From the NCBI GenBank assembly GCA_032768795.1, contig CP136493.1:62001-126000 (forward strand): DNA of 64,000 bases. The letters are read 5' to 3'. Shown in pieces: positions 33,755 through 44,331 of the stretch. The position numbers and the translations under genes were made by a program. This DNA comes from Tremella fuciformis (taxonomy: Eukaryota > Basidiomycota > Tremellomycetes > Tremellales > Tremellaceae). Each line of letters starts with the position of its first letter. Position 1 is the stretch's first letter. A model generated the notes under the pieces. That model saw only the letters and a list, made by a program, of their open reading frames with translations. It ran no database searches and was not told where the DNA came from.

Positions 33755-35223
33755 GGGACGCTGAGAACATACGAGAGGTCCAGCGGCCCCATCAAGACAT
33801 CCTCTCGGCCACCTCCCCTCCCCATTCACCTCCCAACCCCCCTGTATCACAATCACCTTTAATCCCGAACCTCAACGAAGAAGCGAAAGATGAGAAGGCA
33901 CTGGTTGCCACGGACGGGATAGCTAGTGATGAGGAGGCATGCATTCGTGGTGAGGTTTGCTGTTTAGGCAGAGAGCAGGCTGTCGTGTCAGGAAGCGTCA
34001 ACCAAGTCGACGGGGTGAAGGTGCTGCTTGACACCGGGGCCCCTGGTAACTTTGTCGACTCTTTGTTTGTGGAACGGCATCACATCCCCTCCTACCCACT
34101 CCCTCGACCCCGGCAACTCCTCCTCTTTGACGGTAAACCAAGCTCAGCAGGACAAGTAGAAAAGGGAGTGACGGGAACAGTAAAAGTCCTAGGCGGTGAA
34201 GGAAGGGAAGAGTTAGGTGTGACAACATTGGCAGGAGCGGACGTGGTGTTGGGATATGACTGGATGAAGGAGAACGGTGTGATATTGGATGCTGGAAGGA
34301 AGAAGGCGACAAGGAAGAGGACAGGCGGGAAAGAGACGAACCAGGAGAACGGACCACAGAACCTCGACAAGGTTTCTCGACTATCAGGAACATTGGAGAC
34401 CAAGGCGGAAAGGCGACAAAGTAAACGAAGGAGCAGGCGATCGAAGGCGAACAGCATTGAGCTCCCATTCAATCGATGGGAGCAGCACCAGGGAGATACA
34501 GTCGAGCTATGCGGCACAGTGACCGAGGAGTTGAGCGAGAAAGAGGCATATATCGACGTCCTACTCGACTATGACGAGTACGAACTCAGCCCAGAAGAGG
34601 AAGCAGCCGTGCAACATCTTGTCCCGGAGCGATACCACGAATACCTCGAGGTCTTTCATCCTCGACGAGGGGTAGAGACGCTTGCCCCAAGTAGAGAATA
34701 CGACCTACGCATCACGCTTAAACCTGGAGCCGACCTATGAGTGGCCCCGCTGTATAGCTTGAACCCAGATCAGATGGAGGCGCTCGACAAGTTGCTGGAT
34801 CGAGAGAGAAAGGCTGGAAGGATTCGACCATTGAACTCGCCCTATGGCTCACCAAGCTTCTTCGTACCAAAGAAAGCCCAAGGAGAACTGAGAATGGTTG
34901 TCGACTATCGCAAGCTCAACGAGATGACGGTATCGGACGCATACCCGCTACCCCTGATATCCCAAGTGACCGACGACCTAGCCAAGTCGAGATACTACAC
35001 GAAGCTTGACTTGCCGGGAGCATACCAGCTGCTCCGGATGGCTCCTGGACATGAGAAGTTCACAGCATTCCGTACCCCTCGAGGAATGTTCAAGTCACTG
35101 GTGGTGCGAGACGGACTTCGGAACGCGCCGAGCGTGTTCCAACACTTCTTGAACGAAGTCCTGCACGAATTCCTGGGAAAAGGGGTCATCATCTACATCG
35201 ACGACATTCTCATCCATGCGGAG
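33748..35223 (+). pseudogene. pol of family A copy 1, nonsense codon and 3' truncation
   Basis: Begins after the slip site in the -1 frame. It has the protease (VLLDTGAPGNFV; the intact copy has DTGAT), then TGA at 34738-34740 where the intact copy has CGA, then reverse transcriptase through YIDDILIHAE. RNase H, integrase and chromodomain are missing because of the break at 35223. Confidence 0.9.
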
Positions 35224-35661
35224 TGTCACAATGCTGCGCTCTCCCGTTGGCAGAGGCCCTCTCGCACAATATCAGAGTCAAGAATAAAGGATAAAGGGGT
35301 AGAAACGAGGATGTCGAGGTAGGATCCTCGTCGTCGAGGTTGGATCCTCGTCGAGGTTACAAGGTCGTCGAGGTAACAAGGTCGTCGAAGATACAGCGTG
35401 AGTGCAACTCAGCCACGCTGCGTGCCACGGAGAGAGTGAGATCGTCAATGATGATCCATGAGACTCAATCAGAGAGTGCTGAAGAACTACGACGGGCGCC
35501 CGGGGCATCCTATATGACTCTGCGCCTGCTTCCCGCCGTCGCGCGTTCATTCAACGTCTACTCCCTCGTCGAGGTTCTCCAGCCCGAGGTAGGTCACGTG
35601 TCGCTCACGTGAGAGGTGTTGGTCACGTGCGTAGGTCGTCGAGGGCGTGGCCGTCGTGACA
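35224..35661 (-). repeat. antisense LTR of family A at a rearrangement junction
   Basis: A complete A LTR in reverse, from TGTCACAATGCTGC to GTCGTGACA. Its flanks differ: CGGAG (inside A copy 1) on the left, CTAGC (start of the B right half) on the right. A normal solo LTR would have the same five bases on both sides, so this LTR marks a junction between two different insertion sites. Confidence 0.88.
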
Positions 35662-36083
35662 CTAGCCCCGCCGGCTCACCAATTCTCTTTGTCAAGAAAT
35701 CCGACGGCACCCTCAGACTGTGTGTCCATTACCGACAACTAAACAGTATTACTCGGAAAAATCGCTATCCATTACCACTTATTCAGGAATCTCTCGACAG
35801 ACTCAAAGAGGCATCATGGTTCTCAAAAATTGATCTGCGCACCGCATACAACCTAGTCCGCATTGCCAAGGGTGATGAGTGGAAAACCGCATTCCGCACC
35901 CGATATGGACTTTACAAGTATCTGGTAATGCCTTTTGGGCTTACCAATGCGCCAGCATCATTCCAGAACCTCATCAACGATGTTCTCAGAGACTTTTTGG
36001 ATGTCTTCGTCATTGTGTACTTGGACGACATCCTTATTTTCAGCAAATCAAGGGACGAACATGTTGGCCATGTCAAACAAGTA

Positions 36084-37897
36084 CTCGTGATCCGACACGT
36101 GTCGTCCACCCACGCCTTTCGTCCACCTTCATCAACATTGTTCTCATAGCTACATCTCTCTCTATCTCCACCATGCATAACGATATGCAGCAGGCAGTCC
36201 GCGAGTGCACGAACAGCCCCGAGAAGAGCATACGACAAGTTGCCCGAGAGCACGGCGTGCCACGTATGACGCTCAACGATCAAGTCATGGGACGGCACGT
36301 CTCTGACAACAAGGCGCCGAATCGGATCCTCTCAGTCCTGCAGGAGAACGTCCTGATCGATAAGATCAACGACTATGCCTCCCGTGGCACCCTTCTGACA
36401 CCTCGCCATGTCCGCAGCCTTGCAGAAGGCCTTGCAGGACGCCACGTCGACAAGGATTGGGTAGGGCGGTTTGTGCGACGACATCCCGACCGTCTCTGCA
36501 GCCGGTTCCACACCTATCACGAGCTCTCACGACGGCAAGCGGACACCCCAGAGAGAAGACGCGCGTGGTACAACCTTGTGAGCAGCCCTGAGAGCATTGG
36601 ACGCCCCGCTGACGCTTGCAGGTCAAAGAGCTGTATGATTCTGACCTCTACACGCCCGCGGGGATCTTCAACATGGATGAGACCTACTTCACGCTGTCTG
36701 ATACCCGCAAAGTTCGTCGCATTGGCCCCGCAGACCTCCCCCGCAACGCCCAGACTGCTCCAGGCCGCTCGGGGACCGGAGGGGAGCACATCACCGTCGT
36801 CGCGGCCGTGGGGATCGACGCCGCCTGCATCCCGCCGCTTGTGATCTACAAGGGCAAGTCTCTGCAGGAGCAGTGGTTCCCAGAGGCTGCAGATCGACGC
36901 CACGCGACCGTCACAGACTCGGGCTGGAGCAACAGCTACATCACAAAGCAGTGGGTGGAGAACTGCTTCGATCCTGCGACGCGTGACCGGGTGCCGCCAG
37001 GCCGCCGCCGACTGCTCTTTCTCGACGGTGCCGACGTCCACGACAAGGTCGACATCCTTGACGCCTGCTGGGATCGCAACATTGTCGTCGTCATCCTGCC
37101 CGCAAGTCTCACCGACCGCTTTCAGCCTCTTGACGTCGATCTCTTCAACCACGTCAAAGCTGCCTACTTCCGGCGGCTTGACGACTATCGGCTGGCAACA
37201 GGCAACGAGAGCGCGCCCAAGGGTCGGTTCTGGGGCTGGTTCCATGAGGCCTGGCAAGAGGCGGCTACATCGCGGCAGATCCGCAGCGCGTGGCGGAAGG
37301 CTGGTCTCTGGCCGCTCGATCCTGCGATCATTGGAGCTATCGAGCCCGAGCAACCCGTCACCCCGCCGCCGCAACCAGCCCAAAACCAGCTGCAGACTCC
37401 CCAAACGATCCGCACGCTTCGGTCCTACACGCGGCAGCTGCGTCGCAGCGAGATCGATCCCAAAGCGGTTGCAGAGAAGGCGCTCAAGGGACTTGAATTG
37501 GTGATCGCCGACAGCAGTCTCACGCGACGCCAGCTGGCAGGCCTGCAAGAGGCTCAGAGGCTCGACAAGGTGGCTAGGGGGAAGAGGAGGAAGGTCACCC
37601 ATCCCCAGGGACAGCTGTATGACCTGGAGCATCGAGAGAATCATGCTGCAGAGCTGGCGGACCGGCGGGCAAGGGAGACAGAGGCAAGAGGGAGGAGAAG
37701 GGCTGCTGCACAGGCTACAGGCAACCGGCAGCCTCAAGAGCCGCACCAAGCATGCACACCGGGCCCATCTACAGCTGTGTAAAGTCTCATAGCCCCAGCA
37801 TGCATACATCATGACTTCTGCTCATCGACGTCGGCGGCGGCAATGTTGATGAAGGTGGACGAAAGGCGTGGGTGGACGACACGTGTCGGATCACGAG
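36084..37897 (+). mobile_element. pogo/Tigger-type DNA transposon, copy 2 (intact)
   Basis: Same termini as copy 1 (CTCGTGATCCGACACGTGTC and inverse) and flanked by TA at 36082-36083 and 37898-37899. Excising it with one TA rejoins the B polymerase reading region. It inserted after B, so it is younger than B. Its transposase gene has no visible defect. Confidence 0.95.
36173..37782 (+). CDS. pogo-type DDD transposase, intact
   Basis: Model join(36173..36577, 36622..37782), 521 residues; the 44-nt intron is GTGAGC..TTGCAG in the same place as in copy 1. N-terminal helix-turn-helix of psq type (SIRQVAREHGVPRMTLNDQ), a second CENP-B-like DNA-binding segment (LTPRHVRSLAEGL..WVGRFVRRH), then the catalytic core: D154 in NMDETYF, D270 in LFLDGAD and D306 in RFQPLDVDLF, with 35 residues between the last two, as in DD35D pogo enzymes. 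The C-terminus is basic and Gln/Arg-rich, ending GPSTAV. Family role: cut-and-paste transposition into TA. It could mobilise copy 1 and the relic ends in trans. Confidence 0.94.
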
Positions 37898-40325
37898 TAC
37901 TTGATCGACTACAAGGACACCATCTATGGGCCAAAGCTGAGAAGTGCAGCTTCTTTCAACACGAGGTTGATTTCCTGGGCTATCTTGTCTCAGACAAGGG
38001 AGTCAGAATGGACCCTCAGAAAGTTGAGGCGGTCACTTCCTGGCCAGCACCCAAGACAGTCCATGATGTTCAAGTCTTTCTAGGCTTTGCCAACTTCTAT
38101 TGTCGATTCATCAAGGCATACTCCAAGGTCACCGCACCACTCACTCAGCTTCTACGCAAAGAAGTCAAATTTGAGTGGGGTGAAACTCAGCAAAGCGCTT
38201 TTGACGCTCTCAAGGAATCATTCACTACGGCACCGGTACTTCAACATTACCAACCGGGCAAGCCTCTAGTTGTGGAAACAGACGCTTCCGACTTTGCTAT
38301 TGCGGGCATTCTGTCACATTCGGATGACAAAAGGCTACATCCAGTAGCATACTATTCTCGAAAACTACAACCGGCCGAACTCAATTATGAGATATACGAT
38401 AAGGAAATGCTTGCTATTGTGGAAGCATTCAAACATTGGCGGCCTTACCTCGAAGGATCAAAGGAGATTACAGTCTTCACGGATCATAAGAACCTCGAAT
38501 ACTTCACAACCTCGAAAGCGCTCAACAGACGACAAGCTCGTTGGGCTGAAATCTTGGCGAATTTTGATTTCAAAATCCACTACCGACCTGGAGAAAAGAT
38601 GGCCAAACCAGACGCCCTGACCAGGAGGTCAGATCTTCAAGGGGGGAGTAGAGCTGCAGAAGCACCTCCGCACACACTCCTCAAGCCAGGACAATTTGTC
38701 ATTGGCGCTCTCAGTACCGCACCAGCTGGGGAAACACCAGTAAATTCCAACATTGTTGAAAGGATCAACAAACTTCAGGTTCAGGACCCCACTCTCAAGG
38801 AACTGTTACCATTCTTGCATAACACAAATCTTCAAGTACCACTTTCACTTCAGGAGAAACTCAAGGACCTCAGTCTCAAAGACAACATTGTCCTTCACAG
38901 AGGACGAGTTGTTGTTCCAGACAACCTTCAAGTCAGAACGGATCTGCTCCAGCAGACACATAATGCTCCGACTTCTGGACACTATGGTCAATTCAAGACA
39001 TACCAGCTTCTTTCGCGCAATTACTACTGGCCTGGCATGCGACAATTCACAAACACCTATGTGAATGGATGTCACACATGCGCACGCAACAAAAGTCCTC
39101 GACACAAACCCTATGGGCCACTTCAGCCACTACCGATACCTTCCCGACCTTGGCAATCTATTTCAATGGACGCCATTGTCAAGCTACCAACATCTGGCAC
39201 CTATGACTGTATCATGGTCTTTGTGGATCGCTTCACCAAACAAGCCCACTTCATACCATTCAAGGAAGAAGGCTTTGATGCACCACAACTTGCAGTGATG
39301 TTCAGACAACACATCTGGCGACTACACGGTATCCCTCAAGACATTGTTTCAGACCGTGGACCCATCTTCAACTCTCAGTTCTGGAGAGCTTTTGTGAAAG
39401 GTTTGGGCATCACACCAAACTTCTCCACTGCTTTTCATCCGCAATCGGATGGACAAACAGAAAGGGTCAACCAAGTCTTGGAACATTACCTTAGGACCTT
39501 CTGCGACTATGATCAAGCCAATTGGTCATCACTTCTGGACCTAGCAGAATTCAGTTACAACAATTCTGTTCATGCCTCAACACAGCTATCGCCTTTCCAA
39601 GCAAACTATGGATTCCACCCAAACGACCCTTCAACACCTTCCACTGCGGTAATCTCGGTCCCTGCAGCAGAATCACACCTTCAGGCCCTGCAGTCTTTAC
39701 ACCGGACTCTGGCGACCAACATCAAGACAGCGCAGGAACATTATACCAAATTCTTTGACAGAAAAGTTAAGGAGTCTCCACAATTCAAGATAGGAGATTC
39801 AGTATTCCTCAATCGAAAAAAACATTCAGACCCTCCGACCCTCAGTGAAGCTCGATCAACGGATGCTTGGCCCATTCAAAATCATTGGGACAACGTCTTC
39901 ACCTTTGGCTTTCAAATTGGATCTCCCACCTTCAATGAACATTCACCCAGTATTTCATGTCAACCTATTGGAACCAATGCGTAAAGGTCACCCCGATCAG
40001 CCACAAGACCCACCACCACGCATTGAGGTCGATGGTCAAGAAGAATATGTCATCGATAGGATTCTTGCCTCAAGAATCAGCTCAGACAATGGCTATGATT
40101 ACCTTGTCAGCTGGAAAGACTACTCAGAGGCCCACAATTCATGGGAGCCCTGGGAAAACATCTGTGATACAGCAGCATATCGAAAATTCCATAAGGACCA
40201 TTTCAAGGACAACAACCATTTCTTCCCACCTGCCAGGGGTCACCGACAAACCAAGGCTCCACACGACAACAATCAAAACAAAAGATCTCAGCGTAGATCA
40301 CCAAGGCTCAGAGGACTTCGCCCTT

Positions 40326-40335
40326 AGAGGGGGAG
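40326..40335 (+). other. polypurine tract of family B
   Basis: AGAGGGGGAG lies four bases before the 3' LTR, the position where plus-strand DNA synthesis is primed in LTR retrotransposons. Confidence 0.7.
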
Positions 40336-40339
40336 CTCC

Positions 40340-41228
40340 TGTCATGACCAGCCAAGCCAGCAACCAGCCAAAACAGCCTGTGTGCTCCGTGCGCTCCGTG
40401 TGCGCTCTTGTGCGCTCCAAGTGCGGTCCTGTGCGCCCCATGTGCGGTCATGTGCGGTCCACTGTGCGGTCCTGTGCGCTCCTCTGTGCGCTCCTGTGCG
40501 CTCCCATCTGTAACTTGGATTTCTGGTCGATTGACAAGATCGACGAATATTCTCTGGCCAACCGACACAATCGACAATGGGTCGACATGATCGACAAAGT
40601 GTCCCCACTCAATCGACAGAGTCGACAAAGCGTCCCCACTCAATCGACAGGGTCGACAATGTACCACTTGGCAGTCGACATGATCGACAACTCTTCCTAG
40701 ACCTGTCATTCAGGTCAACCACTTAGGTTTGATAGCGCACGCTTCACTTATTCTAGTTTCTCGTGTTCTTGTTTCCTCCGTTCTTGTGTTCCCGTGATCT
40801 AGGTACATCAGAGTTAGGCTTCAAGCCATCTCAGATATATGAAGGTACTCAGATATACGAAGGTACCAAACCAAGTATATACGGGATACACGCTCTTGTA
40901 CCTCCACTTGCTTGATAAGCGATACTCTTTATTTAGTCCCTCCTGTAGTCATGTGAAGGGGATATAAACCCAGAGGTCTTGCCTCTGACCCCCTTCTTCT
41001 CTAGCGATGGATCTCTACTGTACTTTCTTCTACAGTTAAGTCGCACAGTTGGTTTCGCCCAACACTCTTGTCCTAAGGCAGACTTCTAGGCTTTGCGAGC
41101 CAGAGACTAAGCCCCCGGGCAACCTCGTTGTACCTTCGCGTACATTCTTGCCACACCGCTCTTCAGGTGTGGAATCCTCCCGGCCTTGTCCTTTGTGACA
41201 GAGGGCCGGACCCCGTGACAGCGTGACA
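40340..41228 (+). repeat. 3' LTR of family B
   Basis: 889 bp, TGTCATGACC..GCGTGACA, equal in length and almost identical to the inverted LTR at 46624-47512. The left third is built of repeats: many copies of a GTGCGCTCC-like unit (about 40380-40505) and of GTCGAC / ATCGACA units (about 40525-40690). Confidence 0.95.
40962..41012 (+). promoter_or_regulatory. family B TATA box and predicted transcript start / self-primer
   Basis: ATATAA at 40962-40967 is followed 40 bases later by TAGCGATGGAT (41002-41012). Those 11 bases are exactly complementary to the segment two bases after the 5' LTR of the same element (46611-46621 on the opposite strand). In Tf1-like elements the first bases of the RNA pair with that site to prime minus-strand synthesis; this is the inference made here. 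Confidence 0.7.
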
Positions 41229-42556
41229 GGTTGTCCAAAACCAGACCCAACTTGTGAGGATCAAATGTTGCGACCATCCCAAAGTATATGTTGGAGGTGG
41301 GAGCCGGGGTCAGACGCCAGAAGAAGACGGTCCTGTACCGAGGTCAGCCCTAGCCATCCATCCTCGCCTTGCAGCCTGAAAAAGGCAAGACGAAAGACAC
41401 TGACAGGAGACCGGTCTTGTGACAGGTTTGATCTTTGGACCACTGGAGGCAATGACCACGGATCTCTTTGCGGTATTGGAACGCCCTGATCGAGGCAGGA
41501 TCCGGCAGGCGGCAGTCTGGAGATCCACCGATGTCTTGTCTTTGTTGGCAACACCCAAGGGTGAGGCAGGGGGGACTCACCCGCAAATACGATGGTCGAC
41601 ACGCCCTTCTGCTCGGGATGGCGCTCGTTTCCATGCTCGACATTCTCAAAGGTCAGCTCAAGGATACGAGCAGGGGCTGGATCAGAGCAGAGGCGAGGCA
41701 AGGGGAGGCGAGGCGAGAGGGAGTGGCCAATCTGACAACGCTTGTCGGCCGACTCACGATGATGGTGATCAAGTGACCTCCCATGGCTGGATCTTCCATT
41801 CTCCCCTGCTCGCCCCCATCCAGCTCGGCCAGGCGCTTCCTCGTAGCTCTACCGTCGTTCCACACCTTGCAAGCAAAGTCAGAATCGATCTTGACCAGCT
41901 GGCAACATTGTCCGTCCGCGCCATGCCCAACGGTCAGGAGATTGTGCACAACTTCCTGACCGATGCCGGGGCCGTATTTCACGGTCTTGGGACAGATTTC
42001 GATCTGAGAGAGCAAGACGTTGACTGCCGGTTTGTGTGACTTGGGCACTGATGCGCCGACGCAGGTCTCGATGTGCTCGAGTATATGTACCAGGAGTCTG
42101 TGATACAAATCGTGTTTGACCGTCTGCGATCCGCCGTGCAGCAACACCTTGCGGCATTGACCAGGGCTGGTGACAACATCTTTTCTCGTCAGCCCACCCC
42201 TCCCTCTCTTTTCTCTCTCTGTCTGTCTTTCTCGCGACAGGGGACATACCCAAGCAAACTCCCTTGATGACGATGTCAAAGATTGACTGTGAGTCCTTGA
42301 CGGTACACGACGTGAGGACGTGATCGAAAGAGTACTTGTTGCCCGAGTCGACCAATGCGACAACACCTCCTGCCTCACATGATGGCAGGGCGCCGGCGCC
42401 CTCGACGCGAGTGTGAGCGGCTGGAAGCACGTTGACGTCTTGACGGTCGGCAAGCGACAGGGTGGTCCTGTAGAGGGTACGTCAGCATCGATGACCTCTT
42501 GAGGGTAGCAAGACTCACACCAAGGTGGCCTTGGTGTCCCTTGTCTTCTGAACACT
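41229..42556 (-). pseudogene. divergent kinesin-like gene, 5' part, broken by family B
   Basis: The ATG is at 42554-42556 (MGSVQKTRDTKATL); an intron with GTGAGT donor joins in frame to TTLSLADRQDVNVL. Kinesin blocks follow: GNKYSFDHVLTSCTVKDSQSIFDIVIKG (compare FxFDxVF..Q..VF..V), VLLHGGSQTVKHDLYHRLL where the P-loop GQTGSGKT is expected, PAVNVLLSQIEI (compare VSFLEIYNE), GRATRKRLAEL..HLITII (switch I area), LTFENVEHGNERHPEQKG (compare LxLVDLAGSERxxKTGA) and SNIYFGMVATFDPHKLGLVLDNLH crossing the insertion. It is cut at GGTTG (41229-41233) by element B; the remainder is on the + strand from 47513. Nucleotide-binding motifs are eroded, so ATPase activity was probably lost before the insertion. 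Confidence 0.6.
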
Positions 42557-42892
42557 GCCCATGACGCCTAGCCGAGAAGAGGCCGAGGACAGTCTAGGTC
42601 TTACTGCTGATGCTACTGATGCTACTGCTGCCGCCACCAGAAAAGTTTACAAGTCGTCAACTTGTCAAAAGGGACAAGATAAAGAAGGGAAAAAAAAAGT
42701 TCAAGTCAACATGTTGCGAAAACCGAATTTGGGACGACCTCGACCGCACTATACTGCACTGTACTGTGCTGTGCTGTACCTGCATCAACCGTGCACGGTT
42801 GGTCTCTCTTTCTATCTCTCAACTTTTCTGCATCGCAACACAAAGCTCGCTGCAAGAGTCAAAAGTCAAACAGAAAGAATCACAGAGTCCTC
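42557..42892. promoter_or_regulatory. intergenic start region between the divergent kinesin-like and myosin-like genes
   Basis: The starts at 42556 (-) and 42893 (+) leave about 336 bp. The + strand here has an open frame but no recognised domain. The arrangement repeats the spacing of the other divergent pairs in the window. No defined promoter motif was identified. Confidence 0.4.
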
Positions 42893-44191
42893 ATGGATCA
42901 GCAAGATGCCATGGCGGTTGCAAAGCGTGCATTTTGTCTGTGGAACCTTCGTTGCCTACCTGCCTGCTTGCTCGCTCCCATTAGGGGATTTTCAACTGAC
43001 TCTACCCCATAGTCACCGATACCATCTACAGACTCGCCAAGGAGGGCTGTGGACTGTCCACGGTTGGCAACGTCCTCACCTCGACCAATATAGGTCGACT
43101 GGCCTCATCACCAACACAACCAGATGTTCCCCCTCGTGGCCATGCGTCTCACGCTGATGTCATGGGCGAGTGTTATGCCGTGCGCAACCAGCTCTTGGGC
43201 AGACTGGCAGCTACCGGCAAGCCTCAGATGATTCTGCATATCAGAATTTCGCTGGTTTTCCTCGTCGTGTCGTTGCCTGCTTACGATGTGACAGAGGTGC
43301 CGGCAAATCGTTCATGACTTGGAAAGAGTTTGCCTACCTCATCGGTTCGAGCCCTACCGCTGTTCCCACTACCGCTGCCGCCAATGCCAATCTCCCTCCT
43401 GGCCCCGATGACAATGTGTCGATTGGACTGGCACGACTCTTCAAATGTTGCAAGGCGGGCTCGACGCTCCAAGAGGCTTTTGGTAAAGCTGCGACCGCCA
43501 ACAATCCCAACTCTTCCAGGTTTGGCCGTTTCATCAAGGTGAGCTCTACTCGTAGCGCTCTACAAGGGAGATGCTGATTCGGGCAAGATCACGTTCATGA
43601 CCGGCAATGATGGCCTTGCTCGACCTTGCGGCGCATCCATCGAGACGTTCGCCTGGGAGGTGAACCGTAGCTTCATCCCCCGAGAGGACGAGTCCAACTT
43701 CGTCATTCTCAAATGTATCCACCGGGTCAAGGAAACATACACCAGAGCAGTCGTGTCCAATCCTGCTTCCTGCCATACACCTGCCGATACCGATACCGAT
43801 ACCGCCCTCGAAGAGTGGAGATCGCTCATGCGGTCTTTGGAGATCTTCTTTGATCCTGACCAAGTCGCCGAGATCGTCAATGTCCTCCTGGTCATTGTCG
43901 ACATTGTCAAGGATCCATCCCCGGTCGACTTTGACTTTGTCCTTGCCGACAAGGCGTTCGGCTTTACAAGAGGAATGTTTGAGCATGTCAGGCAGGAACA
44001 CTGGCCAAAGTTGGCAGCATCCGCGTATGAACGGCTGTTCAATGTGAGTCCGATGAGGGTATCCGTGTCCGCCCAGCTGACGTTGCCCTCTCTCCTCTCG
44101 CAGCTCATCATGGCTCGCGTCAACTCGGATCTGGCCAACATCGGCGATGCCCTCTTTGAGACATATTCGAGGCAGTTTGGCAGTCCTCGCC
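42893..44191 (+). pseudogene. divergent myosin-like gene, 3' end cut off
   Basis: Probable start ATG 42893 with one intron before DTIYRLAKEGCGLSTVGNVL (N-terminal motor). PPRGHASHADVMGECYAVRN matches the PPHxFAIADxAYxxM block; DRGAGKS near 43300 is the P-loop; LQEAFGKAATANNPNSSRFGRF is a clear switch I; then GASIETFAWEVNRSF (compare GASIxTYLLEKSRVV) after an intron near 43540-43590. The sequence continues to HWPKLAASAYERLFN and, after another intron, LIMARVNSDL. It ends at the rearrangement junction with the D element at 44192, before switch II. The missing half is not recognisable elsewhere in the window. P-loop and switch I are better kept than in the kinesin-like partner. Confidence 0.75.
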
Positions 44192-44331
44192 TGTCATGAT
44201 GGGCATGACACGTCCAAGGTACCCTTGATAAACCGAGTTCAGGTTAGGGATTAACCAGAACTTGGGGCGCAAATATCCTTTTGGGATATTATTCCTCACC
44301 TTGAAAGACCTTGACCTTGACCCTTGTTACA
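44192..44331 (+). repeat. 140-bp solo LTR-like element D, copy 2, at a rearrangement junction
   Basis: Same TG..CA borders and length as copy 1 at 26625. Left flank is the myosin-like gene (CTCGC), right flank is GCTAG, the first bases of the B 5' half. The flanks do not match each other, so this is not a simple solo LTR. Confidence 0.88.

Larger units (their letters stand above)
32188..35223 (+). mobile_element. Ty3/Gypsy chromovirus family A, copy 1 (truncated, decayed)
   Basis: This copy follows the complete element at 54507 closely from its 5' LTR through gag, protease and most of reverse transcriptase, then stops at 35223 just after the YIDD block (ILIHAE). It carries two nonsense codons, both CGA in the intact copy and TGA here. 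Immediately beyond the break lies an antisense A LTR. Left flank is the telomere-like tract. Confidence 0.93.
35662..40327 (+). pseudogene. pol 3' part of family B, interrupted
   Basis: Reverse transcriptase 35662-36081 includes [10 protein letters not shown]; the pogo element then splits the gene and coding resumes at 37900 (DRLQGHHLWAKAEKCSFF). RNase H (VETDASDFAIAGIL, FTDHKNLEYF), the integrase zinc finger (GHYGQFKTYQLL..CHTCAR) and the integrase core (SMDAIV, VSDRGPIFNS, QSDGQTERVNQ) follow. A run of seven A at 39816-39822, where six would keep the frame, shifts reading; the last frame carries the linker (LGPFKIIG) and a chromodomain (YVIDRILASR..YLVSWKDYSEAHNSWEPW). Stop at 40325-40327. 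Chromodomains in this family direct integration to marked chromatin. Confidence 0.92.
35662..41228 (+). mobile_element. Ty3/Gypsy chromovirus family B, 3' half
   Basis: Starts abruptly inside reverse transcriptase ([12 protein letters not shown]) and runs through RNase H, integrase and chromodomain to a 3' LTR ending at 41228. The next five bases are GGTTG (41229-41233), the same target duplication that flanks the 5' LTR of the other half at 47512. A pogo element is inserted within it at 36084. Confidence 0.92.

Noticed and set aside
40380..40510. Regular short repeats resembling a CRISPR array
   Set aside because: Units are contiguous with no unique spacers of constant length, lie in an LTR, and the organism is a eukaryote.
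41229..42556. Reading the minus-strand frame GVAARRIADGQTRFV as the real continuation
   Set aside because: That frame does not align with any motor block, while splicing at GTTTGC..GCAAG leads directly to VLLHGGSQ and keeps the kinesin order.
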